A stretch of DNA of 64,000 nucleotides from Poronia punctata (lineage: Eukaryota; Ascomycota; Sordariomycetes; Xylariales; Xylariaceae), in the NCBI GenBank assembly GCA_022579005.1, contig MU401583.1:1-64000 (forward strand), given 5' to 3'. The notes under the pieces are model-generated. The model had not been told where the DNA came from and made no database searches. It saw only the letters and a program-made list of their open reading frames with translations. Shown here piece after piece: positions 47,701 to 57,140 of the stretch; positions within the stretch are counted from its first letter, which is position 1, and the number at the start of each line of letters is the position of its first letter. The position numbers and the translations under genes were made by a program.

Positions 47701-49532
47701 CCGAAGCAGTCTACCTCGCCGCCCTCCACAGCACTCGCGGTATAAGATTCGTATTCCCCTCTGACAGTCCCTTCAAGGGCTCAGACGAGGACATCCGTCG
47801 ACACATCTACAACTTGTACGAGGACACATTCCCCGACCCATACGGCCACAACACCATGTACTGGCGTGAACGCGAGCATTTGAGACACGATATCCTCGAA
47901 GATCTAGTCGAGGAGATCAACCACGCTTTAATCGGCCAGGGAAAAACAGACAAATTGTTCGAGGCGGTATACCCGCCCATACAGGATGTCGGGCACGTAA
48001 ACCCCATCACCAAGGGATCGGCGAACCAGAATGAAGCCGTGGAGAGATTGAGAGAAGCGAATGCCCACATCAAGAATCTCCTCCTCCTCGACGACAAAAT
48101 TGGCCGTGAAGAGCGGGAGACGTTGTTGACGCATAAGGGTTATTACGAGGCATTACTCGACGAGGGGATGAGGTTGCAAGCAAGCGCTACATATGAACAG
48201 GAGAAGCAAAAGCGCAAGATTCAACCAGAAAGACAAGAAAAAGAAAAACAACAACAAGCAACAACAATAACAACAACCACCGTCCAAGATCATACCCCCG
48301 AACTGGCCACATACAGAAAACTAATCGCCGACCTCACCAAAGAAGTCCAACAAAGCGGCCCCATAGCCCAACGCATGACAGAAGGCGCCAAGCGTCTCTC
48401 GGGTGTGACGCGTAAGTTCGGCACCGAGCAGGCGAAACGAGAAGCAACTCTGGCCGTGACCGAAGCGAAACAAGCCACCCATCGCTATCTCACAGCGAAG
48501 AACACGCTGGAAGTCGCGCGAGCCGGCCTAGACGAGTGGACGAGGACAGGTCGGAACCCGTCCCCGTCTCAAGATATGCTGGTACGGCAATACGAATCCC
48601 TAGCCGACTACGAGACGTGGAAGGACAGTCGGACATGGCCCAGCACGACAACCGAAGAAGACCAGCATCGAACATGGATCGTCGAGATCTCCAACCTAGC
48701 GCACAACCTGGCCAAATCCGCAGGACAGAATAATAATAATAATATCACCGGTCCGGACCACTGGTTCAAGATGCAATATCTCTTCTGGGACGAATCCACG
48801 GGAAATACCCTCGAGAAGCGCCGCCAGTCATTCCTATACACCGTAGCCAAAAGATTCAACCTTGCCAACCTCATCCCTATGCCTCCCCTTTTACCATCAC
48901 CAAAGGAGAACGAAGAACCAGAAGAAGAAGAACAATCTTTGACGGCAGAGGAAATACTAGGTAAACCCCTATCTCTCCGAAGAGGTCTACCACCACCTCC
49001 ATCCCCCACAAAACCATCACCATCATCATCATCCCCACTCTTCGGTAAACGTCCGGGGGGAAGTAGTAGTAGTACGTACTCGACATCACCCATCACACCT
49101 CTATTCAAGAAAACGCCACTATTCCAGAAAAAGTCCATTTTCGACAACAACACCAACAACAACAAACCACCACCACTACTACACCCAGATAGTCCCGCAC
49201 CGGCACCTAAACACGAACCATCTTTATCGAAACATAATATCCCCCCTCTCCTATCACCCCCCTTTTCCTTTTCCGGGAAATCCGTCCGTTTCGCCAAGAC
49301 TGCCGTGGCCATGGCTGCTGCTGGGTCGCGGTCCCACTCCCACTCCCACTCCCACACAGAAGATGATAATAAGGATGCATGGCCCCTTCTCAAAGACGAG
49401 ATCCTCGCGACGACGAATGCCATTTTCGCCCACGAGGTTCTGAGGCAGAGGCCTGGCACTTCGGTGGGCGATTCTTCCGGTCAGCATGGATGGCCGGCGC
49501 CGGTGCAGGGTGACCAGGGGATGGAACTGTGA
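44784..49532 (+). CDS. Large intronless low-complexity protein, 1582 aa, unknown
   Basis: One uninterrupted frame of 1582 residues, not recognised. The first about 100 residues (MASHVDLYVVNEINYLANRG...) look globular. Then come an acidic patch (EVEEEEEEAL), a basic Asn/Gln/Lys stretch (NNNNTKKRKQQQQQH), and a large helical middle with repeated Trp- and Glu/Lys/Arg-rich segments (about residues 240-690). A run of nine aspartates encoded by a GAT repeat lies near residue 650. A Pro/Gly/Ser-rich middle (about 770-920), a second helical part with Gln/Lys coiled-coil character (about 930-1330) and a disordered Pro/Ser tail with SHSHSHSHT end the protein. No enzyme motif, zinc site, signal peptide or membrane helix is visible. 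The protein is strongly polar and probably nuclear or cytoplasmic, by inference. The long frame free of stops is strong evidence that it is coding. Confidence 0.85.
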   Translation: MASHVDLYVVNEINYLANRGFKDCETNFENLLISHGELITPGAVISSTSFKALFEEHYEPSLTHYVFLTQNLRDIWGEYDVLVSQGQEVEEEEEEALEQLKDTGDMGILALNKFERLLDRIGDLIVDVTPRVGVYENEDYGWLKKKYEDLGERLGDRSGLSGPPNLSSVRQCVENAMVVATSNNNNTKKRKQQQQQHDNDNPITTAKKAKKTPSANWWGPNNSKLASNPRFEMLAKGFKAYLDSPKHEPGTREYKEDLEDMLSQSLGALGLPDDLEVLRLYQQDWDFRDVGSAARAPASINPVLAEDQVRTGWGASFGINEIKQRLGGGLAPDELPRQPGAGAEAVAMSASLNAQRSLSADEKRFRLRGGTAIASEGLHLRDPEKLWEQLLEDSHYPDRVFYERVRSGRPPMVDASRMGKTIGKFKRVIELKPDERLWEKIQTEKKPETLKALADRQLEILKDERESAMAFISECVLLDQPKLNEPNGKNREKFRYGKLRSMDFVRPVANAFAARMTQVCRLAIFHKLYKAGETSLRQLLTEHVTNLDVWDAHESVWLEWENCRWFELRSENELADLEARFFAREKLRQGWQDEKKRIEEVIAVVEAKPGDYTLVDGVVTTVSAVQISSGALETTTKQSLPEVVEIDDDDDDDDDNAMDIDTNTNKLVQKRLELYKDEDKKELGFKRAVAAKVLEFYQQQRGLYATKLREVITKNNYLDPKDRGNQSFLTRNSWDIMAKQQVLWSLDTEIHNMKRSMDPDAENTHGRGATHRWELPESEAFQTYVRFPPPPSKLPLGVTSLSPGPMLGEHPRPAHPRVLVGVGPQFGERSFREEEGQGLAKPASKAIGSGPKPGEKSGVEQRDRDRGGPKPGPESGSEGPQTLKARDQSTPLTKGFSISTAATAAVPTPTPTAHAAHAKVPLQPPSSTKAGADIPLQIDDIPRDWESLMQLHRDTWQQKKPTGTALLSWDDWAEAVYLAALHSTRGIRFVFPSDSPFKGSDEDIRRHIYNLYEDTFPDPYGHNTMYWREREHLRHDILEDLVEEINHALIGQGKTDKLFEAVYPPIQDVGHVNPITKGSANQNEAVERLREANAHIKNLLLLDDKIGREERETLLTHKGYYEALLDEGMRLQASATYEQEKQKRKIQPERQEKEKQQQATTITTTTVQDHTPELATYRKLIADLTKEVQQSGPIAQRMTEGAKRLSGVTRKFGTEQAKREATLAVTEAKQATHRYLTAKNTLEVARAGLDEWTRTGRNPSPSQDMLVRQYESLADYETWKDSRTWPSTTTEEDQHRTWIVEISNLAHNLAKSAGQNNNNNITGPDHWFKMQYLFWDESTGNTLEKRRQSFLYTVAKRFNLANLIPMPPLLPSPKENEEPEEEEQSLTAEEILGKPLSLRRGLPPPPSPTKPSPSSSSPLFGKRPGGSSSSTYSTSPITPLFKKTPLFQKKSIFDNNTNNNKPPPLLHPDSPAPAPKHEPSLSKHNIPPLLSPPFSFSGKSVRFAKTAVAMAAAGSRSHSHSHSHTEDDNKDAWPLLKDEILATTNAIFAHEVLRQRPGTSVGDSSGQHGWPAPVQGDQGMEL
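46720..46749 (+). repeat. GAT/GAC repeat encoding poly-Asp
   Basis: A run of nine to ten GAT/GAC codons in the 1582-codon gene. It is one of several simple-sequence tracts in this gene (AAC/CAG near 45335-45372, CACTCC near 49333-49352). Confidence 0.85.
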
Positions 49533-50261
49533 TTAGGTACCTATTCAGTCCATGTGTTTTCTTTTTTGATAATGCGAGGTGTACGATTAGCAGTTGGATA
49601 GACTTGGGGGACTTTTTTTTTTCTCGTTCTTTTGCTTGATTGACATTTTAGCTTTGAGACGGGGATAAACAGATAGAAGGGGGGAACTGAAGGAGATGTA
49701 GAGGGGGAGGGGAGCCAACAAAGGTCCCTCGTCTTCCCATCCTTACTTAAATTGATTGGTTTTAGCTACGACTTGATATATTTTCTACACATTGCCGTAG
49801 AAGAGAAATTTGTGGAAATAGATCTTATTCCCTTTGTGTCTGATATCAAACATCGGGCTACCAATGATACTTTCTCAAATACTGTTCCGCAGACCTCGAA
49901 CCCGATTGCCCGTGATGAATGCAAAAAGGCTTTTTTTGCTGTGCTCACAACCGATTTCAGGAAATCAGGGCACATGTTGCGCTGTCATTGTAACAAAGCA
50001 CCGTGTAGCTTTCATAATCTTATCAAACGCCGATTCCCCGCAACTCCATGGCTCCAGCCGACTCGATATCCATCCCCGAAAACGAACAAGATTCCTACCA
50101 ATTCACTCCAACACTTACGACAAAGCAACACGCACTGCGGAACAGCCACATGTCAACATCGTCGGCGACATGAGGTTATATCTTTTGGTGGTAGTTTCCA
50201 CACACAGCCGTCAGACGTTGCTTGCTTATAACTCGAAGGAGAGCCGCCTGCGCTCACCGCC
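49533..50261. other. Convergent intergenic, large protein / PPG1
   Basis: About 730 bp between converging stop codons, with T-rich tracts near 49560-49625. Frames at 49752-50274 lack conserved features. 3' UTR material presumably. Confidence 0.45.
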
Positions 50262-51702
50262 TCACAGGAAATAATCTGCGACAGGTTTCTTAGCCGGCAT
50301 GCCCCGAGAATCCTGCGGTGCGGCTTGGAAGACACGGTATCTTCTTGCCGGTCCCCGTTTGGCAATCTCGTCGTTGGCAAGGAGAACTCCCCGACCGGCT
50401 CCCCCATCGCTTCGCCCGACATCGCCATTGCTGCGCGCAAAGAACCCCTGTCCACCGGCGTCCTCTGACAGTTCAAGCACAGCCGCGACGTTGCCGCAGC
50501 GGTAACAGTAGTTGGGTGCCGACCAGACTGTAACAATACTGGCGTCGAACATTTCCTTAAAACCTTCCATCACAAGTTGATGAGCCCGTGCAATGAGCGA
50601 CAGGTCGTTTCTATGGTTGAAGACCTTGACAATATCCGCTCCAAACAAGAAACCGGCCCCTCGTGGTGACAGTCCCCAACCGTCGATTTCGTCCGGATCC
50701 GACCATAGGAGGTCACACATAGCGCCTTCATGGGGCACCTCCTGTTTTCGGTCCAGAAGTCGGATCTTATCCACCGTGTCGATCAAGGGCGAGAGGCCGC
50801 CATGGACACAGAGCACGGAACCCGTCGGATTGCCGACTGTGCCGCCGCTCGACCCCGAGGCACCGGAGCCAGGTGGGCCCGTGCGTTCTGTCTTGCCGTT
50901 AGGACTTCCGGCCTCGCTGCCGTTGGCCTTTTGGTACCTAGGAAACTGACTGATGATGTCCCCGTCCGCATTACAGACTTCGATCTCGACGTCATCGCGG
51001 CTGTTCGTCTCCTCGGATGCTTCTAGTGAGTTCGACGCCCCCAGCACTATGGCCCCAAGCGCCAGATAGTCAAAGACGTCGCAACAATACCGCCAAACGT
51101 TTGCACTGCCGTACTTCCGAAGACATTCATCGTAGAATCCATAAACGGTCGTGATCTGACGTGACTCGTGGTTGCCACGTATTAGAGTCATACGGTCGGG
51201 GTATCGAACTTTGAGACATAAGAGGAGAAGGAACGATTCGAGGGAATAGAATCCACGGTCGACAAAGTCGCCTAAACTCCCATCAATGAATTAGCGCTTC
51301 CCATGTAAGTTTCGAAGGGGTCTAGACCAAGTGTGTGCATGTGTGCGTCATACCCATGAATAGATAGTTTGTGTCCGGGGGGTCACCTCCCACGCGGAAG
51401 AGTTCCATCAGATCGTGAAATTGGCCATGGATATCGCCACATATCTAATACCTACGTCAACATAGAGCTCCACCGCCGGCATAAACCACGTTGGGAAACT
51501 TACTGTCACGGGGGCTGTGACCGTTACCACATTGGCCTCCTCTATCAACAGTTCGCGGGCTTTGTGGCATACTTCCCGGACTTGGGCTTCGGGAATCGGT
51601 CGGCAGGCCCTCAGTTGGGCAATCGCTCTGAGGAAATTAGATGTTAGCAAGAGCCCTGGAAACGTTACAGAGGATGCGCGCATACTTATCGAGGTCGCTC
51701 AT
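50262..51702 (-). CDS. PPG1: PP2A-like Ser/Thr phosphatase catalytic subunit, Ppg1 type
   Basis: Metal-dependent PPP-family phosphatase. Exons on the minus strand: 51702-51686 (17 nt), 51627-51504, 51444-51354 and 51271-50262, all in phase, 413 residues. The catalytic motifs GDIHG (50-54), GDFVDRG (78-84) and GNHE (110-113) are intact. HGGLSP (234-239), the [11 protein letters not shown] motif and the C-terminal DYFL with the methylatable leucine of the PP2A/4/6 group are also present. A polar insert of about 74 residues (about 155-228, Gly/Ser/Asn-rich) sits between [10 protein letters not shown] and [10 protein letters not shown], and a second about 35-residue Gly/Arg-rich insert precedes [19 protein letters not shown]. 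That tail and the inserts are what I associate with fungal Ppg1 (partner of Tap42-like and STRIPAK/Far proteins). PP6/Sit4 is the less likely alternative. Confidence 0.93.
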
Positions 51703-53244
51703 CTCTGTGGCAATGACGATGTTCCGTTGGTCGGCACCGACGTACAAGCAAGGGACGAGCGCAAAAGACAACAGAGTGCCCTTATTGGTACAACAGGTAT
51801 CTTAAAACATAGTTTCTCGATCTAGAATCTAGGATCTCTATAATTGAAGCTGATCTGGGTAGAAAATATGCTACCACTAGAAACGCGTAACCGTTGTCGC
51901 GTGATGGCGTACAGCAAATGAATGGACCGATCGCCTATGAGATAGGGTGGAAGACTGAAGTGGGATGCTTTAAAGTCGGGTTTATGCAGCTGGTTATGGC
52001 GGTCAATTTCTTGGTAGGATTCAGCCGCTCAAGTACCTACACCTGAGCGACAGCTAATGTAGTAAAGACCCTGTAAACGGGGATAATGCATACCGGTCTT
52101 CGGGTATAAGATACTTACGCATCGTATGCCGGGCCTAAAGCTGTACGAGTAGGTAAGCTGCATTCCTCTACCTATCTCTGCCCCACACCGTTTCCCTGCA
52201 ACTGCAGCCCGTTAAATCCGTCTTTTACAACTTTAAGCTTGGCAATATCATGCCAAAAGTACGACGGGACATTTTACATACGATTTTTCATGTATTGAAA
52301 ATATCCTCGGAAGAGAGAGCTTAGAGAAGTAGGCATACGATTTCCAAGGAAGATAAAACACAACAATCTAACCTAGGTAGGTAATCCCTAACCAAAAGCA
52401 CAAGTAATTATGTTGTTGTTGGCGGCCGGCCCGTTGCATGTACATATGTAGAAGTGCTCCATCACAACTCTCCAGCTGATGAGAGAACCGAGAGATGTAT
52501 CTCTCCTATCTAATGAGGGGACCAAAAAATCCAAGCTGTTGTCGTGTTTATGAGCTGTCCAGCAGTTCCCAAAACTAACTGTACGTTTAGGTATCATGGT
52601 CCTGGACTGGCAAAGGAAACATTTGTAACCATTTAATAACGGCGCTTTCATTCTAGACTATACTAATTAATTTTTTTGATTGAATATGAGGCACATGTGT
52701 ATAAGGTAATTACGTACCTTATACGAGATAGACGTAGAGATCCCCGCGTTCAAGCCGTAGGGAACTTCAAAAATTACGTGCTCAACGCCGCATCGCCGTC
52801 AAGAACAATAAATTAACTGAACACGCTAGTCCCTATACAGCTAGATCTAATAAACCGGGTATACCTCGGCCATGTAGCTTCCAGTAATCGACTTTCAAGA
52901 ACTTGAAGCTGTATCCATACCTCCAATTGACAATTGTTACATCGAAAGTACCTCAAGCAGTTGCAACTTACAACAATACTAGGATCGCAAAACACCAACT
53001 CCAAAGTCTGGCCCGAATCAAATGCCATGACGCGGCCACGGACAAATATACCTTAAAAAGTACGTTAGATCCTACCCCCCCGACACAATTGCAACTAACA
53101 AAGACTCCCCCCAAAGCTTCACTTCCTCCTTAACCTACCTACCCACCCACCGAACTCAACTCTCTCTCTCTCTCCGGCGCGTCCGTCCGTCTGCGCCGGA
53201 AAGAGAGGAAAAAAAACAAAAAGGGGCCGGGACGAAAGACAAAA
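51703..53244. promoter_or_regulatory. Divergent intergenic, PPG1 / small membrane-anchored protein
   Basis: About 1.5 kb containing both promoters. GTACGAGTAGGTAAG at about 52143 and CTAGGTAGGTAA near 52374 are examples of the recurrent intergenic words. A TC-rich stretch (CTCTCTCTCTCTC at about 53161) lies just before the downstream gene, as in many fungal 5' UTRs. No supportable gene. Confidence 0.45.
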
Positions 53245-53673
53245 ATGCCACCACATCTACACCCCCGCTCGCGAATGACCTCTTCGCTATTCGCTACGAC
53301 CGTGGCCGCAAGCTTCCTCGTCGTCGGTCTACCACATCTCTTACCGTGTCCCGCCCCCCGAGTAGCTTACGCCGATGCGGGCGCTGTCGGCCCCGACGGG
53401 AATAGGAAACGAGTCAGACGGAGATCGCCGCAGGAGACGACGCAGGTGAAGGACGGTATTGCCCAGTTCGAGGAAGGGAGTCAGGACCACGGAAGAAAAG
53501 GAAAGGAACCGTTAACGGGGGCTACTACCAGCACGGCGCCCAGAGGGAAGAGGGAATGTCCCGTTCCTAAACCAGGAGGGGTCATTGGAGAGTTGATGGG
53601 ATTTAAAAAGGAAGGGCAAGACCAAGAAGCAGACAACGGTAATAGGAAAGGAACAATAAATGATACTCGGTAA
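53245..53673 (+). CDS. Small membrane-anchored conserved-looking protein, 142 aa
   Basis: Single-exon frame starting MPPHLHPRSRMTSSLFATT. A hydrophobic helix spans residues about 14-36 (SLFATTVAASFLVVGLPHLL) followed by PCPAPRVAYADAG, so it is either a signal anchor or a mitochondrial/ER membrane anchor. Next come a basic stretch (KRVRRRSPQE), a polar middle and a motif KRECPVPKPGGVIGELMGF near residues 105-122. I recall the pattern of basic start, helix, PCPAPRVAYAD and CPVPKPGG...GF from short uncharacterised proteins of other filamentous fungi, but cannot verify it here and know no function. The low-complexity end is probably disordered. The frame keeps a conserved-looking pattern despite its size, so I treat it as real. 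Confidence 0.7.
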   Translation: MPPHLHPRSRMTSSLFATTVAASFLVVGLPHLLPCPAPRVAYADAGAVGPDGNRKRVRRRSPQETTQVKDGIAQFEEGSQDHGRKGKEPLTGATTSTAPRGKRECPVPKPGGVIGELMGFKKEGQDQEADNGNRKGTINDTR

Positions 53674-54428
53674 CATGCGTTGCATTGGGCTTCCATGAGC
53701 GCAACTGCGCTTTGCCGCATGCCCATGTATGGCTAGCATGTACAACGTAAATGTATCCACTAGCCGATATAGCTTGCTACGGAGGCCGTGGACATCTGAC
53801 CTCGATTATATTAGGAGACCTCGGAATTGCTGCCTGGGAAGAGAAGCACTGACGACCAAATATATTGCCAACAGAGTTGCTGAATTAAGTACATTGGTCC
53901 GACACATCCTGTTCGCCTGACCGAGAAGTAGAATCATTTAATCGCGACACTCGTACCTGAACTTTCGCCGAGATATGGCAATATTAAACATTCCTTTTTT
54001 GGCCCTGGTATACTAAACGCGCAGCGCCCCTCCATGCCAGAACTCCTATAACACCTGTTCGTTTTCCGCATTCCTCCTGCCCAATATATAAAAACATGCA
54101 ATCGTCCGGACATCATCGTGAAAAAAGAAACAGGGTCACCTATAAGCCTGTTCGTACGCAAACATGTAACCGTCTTATGAGCTTGTCGACCAGTCCAAGT
54201 CATTTTAGGGCTGTTAAACACTAGAGGGAAGGGGGAAGGGGCCGCTGCCTAGCGTTTGCCAGGTATGAGCCCCATTAAGTATAGATGGTGGGCATTATGA
54301 GAACTCGGCCAGCCCTGGCCAAGACGACGGTATGGAAGTTTATTGCCGAGGGAGTGTCAGCCGATCGGGCGCGTCGTACACCAACCCATCAGGCCGCATG
54401 TGGGCGTAAACCGTGAACCTCGCACAGA
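53674..54428. other. Convergent intergenic before the GATA-factor gene
   Basis: About 750 bp between converging genes. ACTCGTACCTGA at about 53949 is another copy of the recurrent word. Short frames (53729-53920, 53934-54221) are unconvincing. Confidence 0.45.
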
Positions 54429-57140
54429 CTAAGAGTCCGCCTGCAGGGCGACAAGTTGCGCCGCTTCATCCATGTGGTCCTCGTGTTCGCGTTCCTCAAG
54501 CTTTAACCGTTTGGGTGCAGGCTCTTCTGTCTCTGAGTCCTGAATCTTTCTCTTTAGCTCTTGCAATTCCTGTTCCATCTCATCGAGCCTTCTCTTGAGA
54601 ATATTTTCTCGTCGATGGCTATCATCCAATTGCCGCTGAATCTCTTCGCGGAGAGCACGCTCAGTGGCAGCATCCTTGGCTGCCATCTCAGCGGAATGGC
54701 GATAATTGTCGGCAGCCTGGTTGTCTTGTTCTAGTTGTTGCAGTCGCCCTCGATACAACTCATTAATAAGATCTAACTCGCTGACTCGCGTCTTAAGACT
54801 CGAGTTGGCAGCTATGAGTTGCTCATGTGTTTCCGGCGCATCGAGGGGCTGCTGGTCGCCGTTCGGAGGGGATGAGGCGTGGCCCGGGGAGCCCCCATTG
54901 ATGGTGTAGGGTAGGCCGTCGTGCGAGAAATGATCCATCGTCGGGAATGTTGTGAGGTTTGGATCGTAAACGTTTGGAGTGGCGGTCCGAGAAATGGGAG
55001 AGTTGCTGGTGACATGACCGTTGGGGTTCTTCTGTTGTGATGCTCGAACCGCAGCAAGTGCGGCAGCTGTGGCGGCCGCATTGGCAGCATCATGGCTCTG
55101 GAAGTTACCATTATGGTGGACATTGGTGGAAGCGTTTTGCTACGCGGAGGTTAGAAATACAGTAGGAAGGTGCCATGGCCCTATAGGATCACTGACCTTC
55201 TTCTTTTGTAGATCAGGCCGCATTGTCTTGACGCGGTTGCGACTCTTGATCACGTCGGTTTTCAGCGACGAGGGTCGCGGCCGGCCGTGCAGCTTGAGGA
55301 ACAAGCCGCAGGCATTGCACAGGACCGCGCCCATTTCGTCGCGACGCCATAGCGGCGTAGTAGAAGTACTACAGTTATGGCACGTCGGCTTTGGGGGAGT
55401 ATAATCGTTAGTATTGTAGCTAGCCGGAAGTGCTGCCGAAGCAGCGGGATGCGACGCCATCACTTGACGGTGGGTAAATGATTGCGGGCAGGATAAGAGG
55501 CGATACGTCTTTTATTGGGGACGAGTTGGGTGATACGATTGTTGATAGTGTTGATTAGATATGATAAAAATTTGGGAGGTGGGCACTGAAGCAGTAGGAG
55601 AACGGGGTCGCTGCCCCACCCTGTTGCATTGAACAGGCGTTGCTGATAAGGACAAAAAGTAAGGAAAGTGCTCATTGGTTAACTACCGCGAGCAATCTGT
55701 TTAAGTAGACTCTACCTAGCGTCGAAGACAACCTAGCAAGCAGGCGATGCCTGTTTGTATTATCTTTCGGAATCTGAACAGAAGACTCTGTAAGAGAGGC
55801 CGGAAGTCACGGCGCAGGCATATCTCCACCTGGCTATCTAGGGCAGGCCCTTGTCTGTTCCGATTGTTCCATGAGGCGCGCACTGTCAAGGATAGGATGA
55901 CATACCATGAGTGGCAGCGGTTGGAGAAATTGATAAGATGTGAAGGGAGATTATAGGGAGGACATAACATGCCAGGAAATTGAACAACGAAAAAATTTAA
56001 AACATACCAGATTACCAGATGGTGTTGGCGCATGCGCTGCCGGCGAAGTGGCAAATTGAGTGTTAGTCATTACCGGCATAGGCGCGGGAGCCATGTTCTG
56101 ATGGTAGTTAGGGGGCATTGACATCGGAGCAGACGTTGCTAATTCAGGCCCAGTGGCAGGGACCTGCCCATGAGTCTGGGACTGCAAATTTTGCATTGCT
56201 TGTGCATTTTGCATCGCTTGTGCGTGTTGCATGTCTTGTGCGTGTTGCATGTCCTGTGCGTGTTGCATGTCTTGTGCGTTTTGCATATCTTGTGCGTTTT
56301 GCATGTTTTGTATCTCTTGTTCGTTCTGCATATCGTGGACGTTCTGAATCTCCTGGGAATTCTGCATTTCTTGCGCATTCGGTAGATCTTGCGTTTGCTG
56401 AGTTTCCTGCAACTCTTGCGCTATATGCGATTCAGGCAGCACATTTGGTGGTGTGGACGATGTGTTCTGTGTACTGGTCACAGGCTGATCATAAGCTGTG
56501 CTCGGTACAGCATGCTCAGGGAACTCGTTTGGCATGGTCGGCGCACTCAGCAAAGTAGGTTCTGTTGGCATATCGGATGCGGTTGATGTCTCTTGAGCTG
56601 CCGTGCTCTCAGGTACTGGTGTGCTTGTACGCCTAATTGCCACGATTGTCAGTTTTAGGTATCGTCCAGCAGAGGATGGTCGAGAATAGAAAGTGATGAG
56701 TGTTGCTTGTTTTATAGGGTAGACAATGGACCGACGACATCCATATGCGCAGCAAATGGACTATCCCACAAATGGCAGCAGAAACACCAGCTGCACGTTG
56801 ACGACTGCATTGAAACAGTAGACTTGCAAGACCGGTAAGGCCACGAGTACTCCGACGGCCCCGCAGCTCACAGCCTCGCATTGTCCGGTTGGCCCTGTGT
56901 TTGGTATACACATACGTCCAATGGCGGGTCCAAGCAGGTAGGTTGAATCGGATTCAACGAGACAGTAGGAACTAGTTGCACTCACTGTAATTGTGAATCT
57001 GTCATGCTGACTTCTGCTGCTGCAATTGCACTGTCTTCGGTGGCTACCGTTGGTACCGGGGCCGATGCAGAGTTTGGTGTCGATACAGGGTCGACGGCCT
57101 GCAAAACAGGCGTTGTCGCAACCTCTTCCTCCATGGTCAT
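54429..57140 (-). CDS. areB: GATA zinc-finger transcription factor with C-terminal coiled coil, AreB/ASD-4 type
   Basis: Likely nitrogen-metabolism GATA factor. Exons on the minus strand: 57140-56986, 56632-56008, about 55463-55197 and 55139-54429, about 586 residues. The N-terminal exons encode a Thr/Pro/Gln-rich region with a six-residue Gln repeat. The third exon carries the single zinc finger, C-X2-C-X17-C-X2-C ([20 protein letters not shown], then CNACG), followed by the basic [20 protein letters not shown]. The last exon ends with a coiled coil of about 110 residues (from [20 protein letters not shown]). A finger plus C-terminal leucine-zipper-like coil is the layout of AreB, Neurospora ASD-4 and yeast Dal80/Gzf3. 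The join between exons 2 and 3 is uncertain: the 3' splice site before MASHPAAS is out of phase with the best donor, and an in-frame ATG at 55460-55458 could start a shorter isoform. Confidence 0.9.
56190..56400 (-). repeat. 18-bp tandem repeat encoding (N/H)AQDMQ units
   Basis: About a dozen imperfect copies of an 18-bp unit (minus strand, best copies ATGCAACACGCACAAG-like) in exon 2 of the GATA gene. The units read [24 protein letters not shown] and similar. The central copies are nearly identical and the outer ones are diverged, a pattern of recent expansion by slippage or unequal exchange. Confidence 0.9.
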
